A DNA stretch of 64,000 nucleotides, taken from the NCBI GenBank assembly GCA_964017145.1, contig OZ024851.1, forward strand, positions 992,001-1,056,000, written 5' to 3'. A program made the translations under genes and the position numbers. Origin of the DNA: Agrocybe praecox. Its lineage: Eukaryota > Basidiomycota > Agaricomycetes > Agaricales > Agrocybaceae. Positions 61,163-64,000 of this stretch are shown one piece after another (positions within the stretch are counted from its first letter, which is position 1; each line of letters opens with the position of its first letter). Below the pieces are notes generated by a model, which did not search any database, was not told the origin of the DNA, and saw only the letters and a list, made by a program, of their open reading frames with translations.

Positions 61163-64000
61163 TCAGAAGTCGTATCCTTCCACTTTGAACTTTTTGCCGT
61201 ATTGCAAGTAGTTATCCATGATCTTTAGTATAGGTTCTGGCAAGCCCATACTGAGGAGAGTGAAGGAAATTTTGGCGTGCCCGTGGATCTGCCCGAGCTT
61301 GAAGAAAGCTCGTGCTATTTGAGTAGGATACTGCGAATAAATATGTTAGCAAGTGTACTCGTCTTATGGCGCTCGAAGCTAGAGATAGATCGAGTGCTTA
61401 CCGACATCTCAGTGTAGTCCGCATATTGATAAGCTGCCACCCGGATAGCAGTCTGAACAGTGCGTTGGATATCCCCCTCATCGGAGTATACTTCCATTAG
61501 TTTAGCCCAAGGTTTCACAGAGTACCGCGAGCTGTCTAGGCATCGTTGATATGCTTCTTTTGCTTCTTCCTTATGATGGAGTCGTAGGCCGAGGTCACCT
61601 AGAATCTCCCATTCCAGACCCGTCTTGCGATAGGCAACATGTTGTGTTTTGAAATGAGCCACTTCGGCACGGAAGATCGTCCATACGCGAAGATCCTACA
61701 AGTAAAAAAAGACGTTCTTATGAGAAAATGACATGGCAGGAACTCAACGACCAACAAACCTCGTATAACACCATGAAGAGATTGTCTAGCCATCTCTCAC
61801 ATAATCTTTTGTTGCTAAATGAGAATGGTTCTTGAGTAGAAGTGGGAGAGGCTTCGTTGATATTTTGTTCGCCTTCTCCAGCAGCTTGGACGGGCTTGTT
61901 CAAGTTGGTTCCGTTGATATTGCCGTTACCGTTAGTAGCATGCTGAGCGCCGTCTTCTTCGACAAGTTCCTCGTCTTCGTCTTCGTCCTCTTCCGTTGCT
62001 TTGCCCTTGCCCTTGTCTTTCGAAGGAACCGATTCGGTATCTTCATCAACCTTCGTAACTTCCGATTCACCATCCTTGACTCGGAGACTCTCAGTGGAGA
62101 TCCTGATTGTCGGTATCGCAGCGTGGGGCTCAAGTTCGTTGCCATTGACATCTTCGTTATCTCTGCCAGTCAACTTAGGCGATGGAGGCGATACCAGGGC
62201 TCTAGTTGAGGCCTTATCATCCATAGATGGTCTTACAACGCTACCATCTTCATAAATTACGGCACTTCCCACATCACTGGAAGCGCTATTAGGGGACATG
62301 GCTGACCCTAGGGCTTGTTGCATATCGCCTTGAGCCTTTTGCATGCGGTATTCCTCTTCCATGACGAAGACAGAGCTCCGTGTCTTGAGCAACTCATCCC
62401 ACCCAATGTGAGACACAAGACGGGTCAGCAGGGCATACGCTCTTGCCCATGTTCCTCGTAGACCAGGAGCGGGAAGACGTTGGAGGGCAGCTTCGGCCTA
62501 TTTAAATCAGTATACTCATAAACACAATGTGATTATCAAATGCAATTACCTCGTCATCATCTGTTTTATTTCGCTCCGGTAATATATCACCAATAGGCCG
62601 ATGGAACGGTAAATGGACCTTCAATGCAGGAAGAGCTCGATGGGCATCGCGCCCGTTGAAGGTAAACATCGGACATGAGTTGAGGGTCAATAACGCCTGT
62701 GATACGTAAGCAGGGCGGCATATTCTGGCATTGTCCAGAACTCACAGAATCGTATTGTCCGAGGTCAATATAGATATCAGCCAACTTCTCCCAGGTGACA
62801 AACTCGCTCGGGGCACAATTCACAGCTTGTCTCGCGAGTTTCAGAGCCCATTCTTGTTTTCCCTTCGAGCGAAGGAAATCACATTGAGCGTGAAGCAGGG
62901 TGTATGATTGCGGTGTCTGTCGCATTGCAGCTGCCATGATCTGCACAGCTTTTACTTCCTCATCTGAAATGGTTACATTGAAGAATATGCTCTCAACGGA
63001 GGTTATGGTTACTCACTCATTCCCAGATAACTCCGCGCAAGCAGAGATGCAACCTCCGGTTCTCTGACGGACAGTTTCTCAAACAAGTTCGCAACCGGTT
63101 GATATCTCCCACTTTCACCAAAATACTTCATGATGCCAGCGGTAAGGTGATTGGAGACGTTTGTTGCGACCTGAATCTCTGGGTCCGATCCCACTTGCCA
63201 GCCTTTCGAAAATAACGCTTCCGCAGCTTGCAGAAAGCGCAGTTCACCTTCGCGGGAAACAATTGGGTCAAGTTTACGGTATGCGTCCAAGAAGTATGTC
63301 GGATCGTCTGAGTATAAGATGGCACGAAGAATGGCCGACACGTATGTTTCTTGCCATATTTCTGCGGTAGCTTCATGTCTAGTCTTTATTAATATCGGGT
63401 ACCATTGATGCGTTTGTTTACACACCTTTCACCGCGTAAATCGATGACATAGGCAGCCACTCCTCCTGGAATCTTAACTTCTATGCGAATGTCCACCCGG
63501 GAGAACGCGTTGAAGCAACTGAAATAAGAGGTTACAAGCGAGCCTCTGAAATATACATAAAGACATACCAGTAAGAACCATTTTTGACCTTCCACTGAGG
63601 CGTCTTTGAGAACCAAGCTGAGCTGTCTTCTATGGCATACGTCAACGAGTTGATATATGCTGCTAACGAAGCAGATGACGATGCATCGACGCCGGAGATG
63701 TAGTGATATGAACCGAACTAGGAATATCATCAGCCTTTTCAGAACGCCACCTTGAGCCAGTGACTTACATCGCGTTGACCAGCTCGACCAGTACTTTTGA
63801 CAACATAACAAAGATCTGGGGGTCCAAGCTCTCGGAAGGACGCTACGATAACGCGTCAGTCATGATCGGAACTGGAAACACTTCCGGACACGTACATAAC
63901 GATTCTGTGCGAGCAGTGAGCGCTTCTCCTAGTTCAACCTACGTTCGTAGAATTTGTAAGGGTCACATATGAGAAAAGAAAGGAAATAACCTCGAATATC
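61163..64000 (-). CDS. ChAPs-family exomer subunit (Bud7/Bch1-like), 5' end off or near the right edge
   Basis: ChAPs bind Chs5 and Arf1 and carry chitin synthase and other cargo from the Golgi to the plasma membrane. Reading from 63842: GPPDLCYVVKSTGRAGQRD, FGSYHYISGVDASSSASLAAYINSL, FNAFSRVDIRIEVKIPGGVAAYVIDLRGER, then the TPR-like helical part (EIWQETYVSAILRAILYSDDP, SKGKQEWALKLARQAVNCAPSEFVTWEKLADIYIDLGQYDS) and the C-terminal EAYQRCLDSSRYSVKPWAKLMEVYSDEGD...NYLQYGKKFKVEGYDF-stop. An acidic Ser/Glu-rich insert lies at about 61840-62330. At least nine introns are placed by frame. The exon before 63842 is not resolved, and the ATG may be outside the window. Confidence 0.92.

Overview
The window is nuclear DNA of a filamentous basidiomycete, most likely a mushroom-forming Agaricomycete. 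Nearly every gene is cut by several introns of about 45-60 nt with GT...AG ends. The gene content fits: a membrane-bound SREBP-type bHLH factor, a FunK1 fungal kinase, a PsiD-type decarboxylase of the phosphatidylserine decarboxylase family, an exomer (ChAPs) subunit, calcineurin A and fungal aspartate kinase. Two tRNA genes carry introns just 3' of the anticodon. I rebuilt exons by hand from the six frames; in most complete genes the exon sums are exact multiples of three.

Layout. 1-1062 (-): 5' part of aminopeptidase P, cut by the window edge. 1547-4690 (-): SREBP/Sre1-like factor. 4923-5042: tRNA-Arg with a structured intron. 5459-5911 (-): small protein with a faint MazF/PemK-like look. 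7200-8498 (-): decayed alpha/beta hydrolase; its intact relative is at 9997-11240 (-). A foldback MITE (8915-9188) lies between them. 12094-13861 (+): PIG-A/GPI3. 14143-14766 (+): hypothetical protein. 14935-19147 (-): 1200-residue disordered protein, head-to-head with UNC-50/GMH1 (19380-20522, +). 21001-23584 (+): calcineurin A. 24148-25619 (+): PcaB-type lyase of the fumarase superfamily. 27760-28554 (-): possible nucleotidyltransferase-like protein, divergent from MRS2 (29134-31129, +). 31130-34309: gene-poor. 34310-36032 (-): Ser/Thr-rich membrane protein. 37276-38560 (-): PsiD-like decarboxylase.

38772-45874 is an accessory block: two 0.75-kb direct repeats enclose a broken MYND-finger gene and an intact FunK1 kinase. 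Next come a sphingolipid delta-4 desaturase (about 46150-47523, +), a head-to-tail pair of about 215-bp repeats (48073-48502), and a D-amino-acid-oxidase array: two intact copies (48624-50201 and 51270-52676, +) and two relics. The right end is compact and conserved: an OSBP-related lipid-transfer protein (53604-55629, +), a multi-pass membrane protein (56305-57699, -), tRNA-Val(TAC), aspartate kinase (58400-60635, +) and a ChAPs/exomer subunit (61163 to beyond 64000, -).

Functional links are loose. Several genes concern sterol, sphingolipid and membrane biology (SREBP, OSBP-related protein, desaturase, GPI3, UNC-50, exomer). The two DAOs probably deaminate D-amino acids, and aspartate kinase starts Thr/Met synthesis. 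I see no secondary-metabolite cluster and no obvious multi-gene defence system. The most unusual items are the foldback element, the tandem repeat with compensated hairpins, the tRNA intron with an internal B-box mimic, the PsiD-type enzyme and the two small unplaced proteins at 5459 and 27760.
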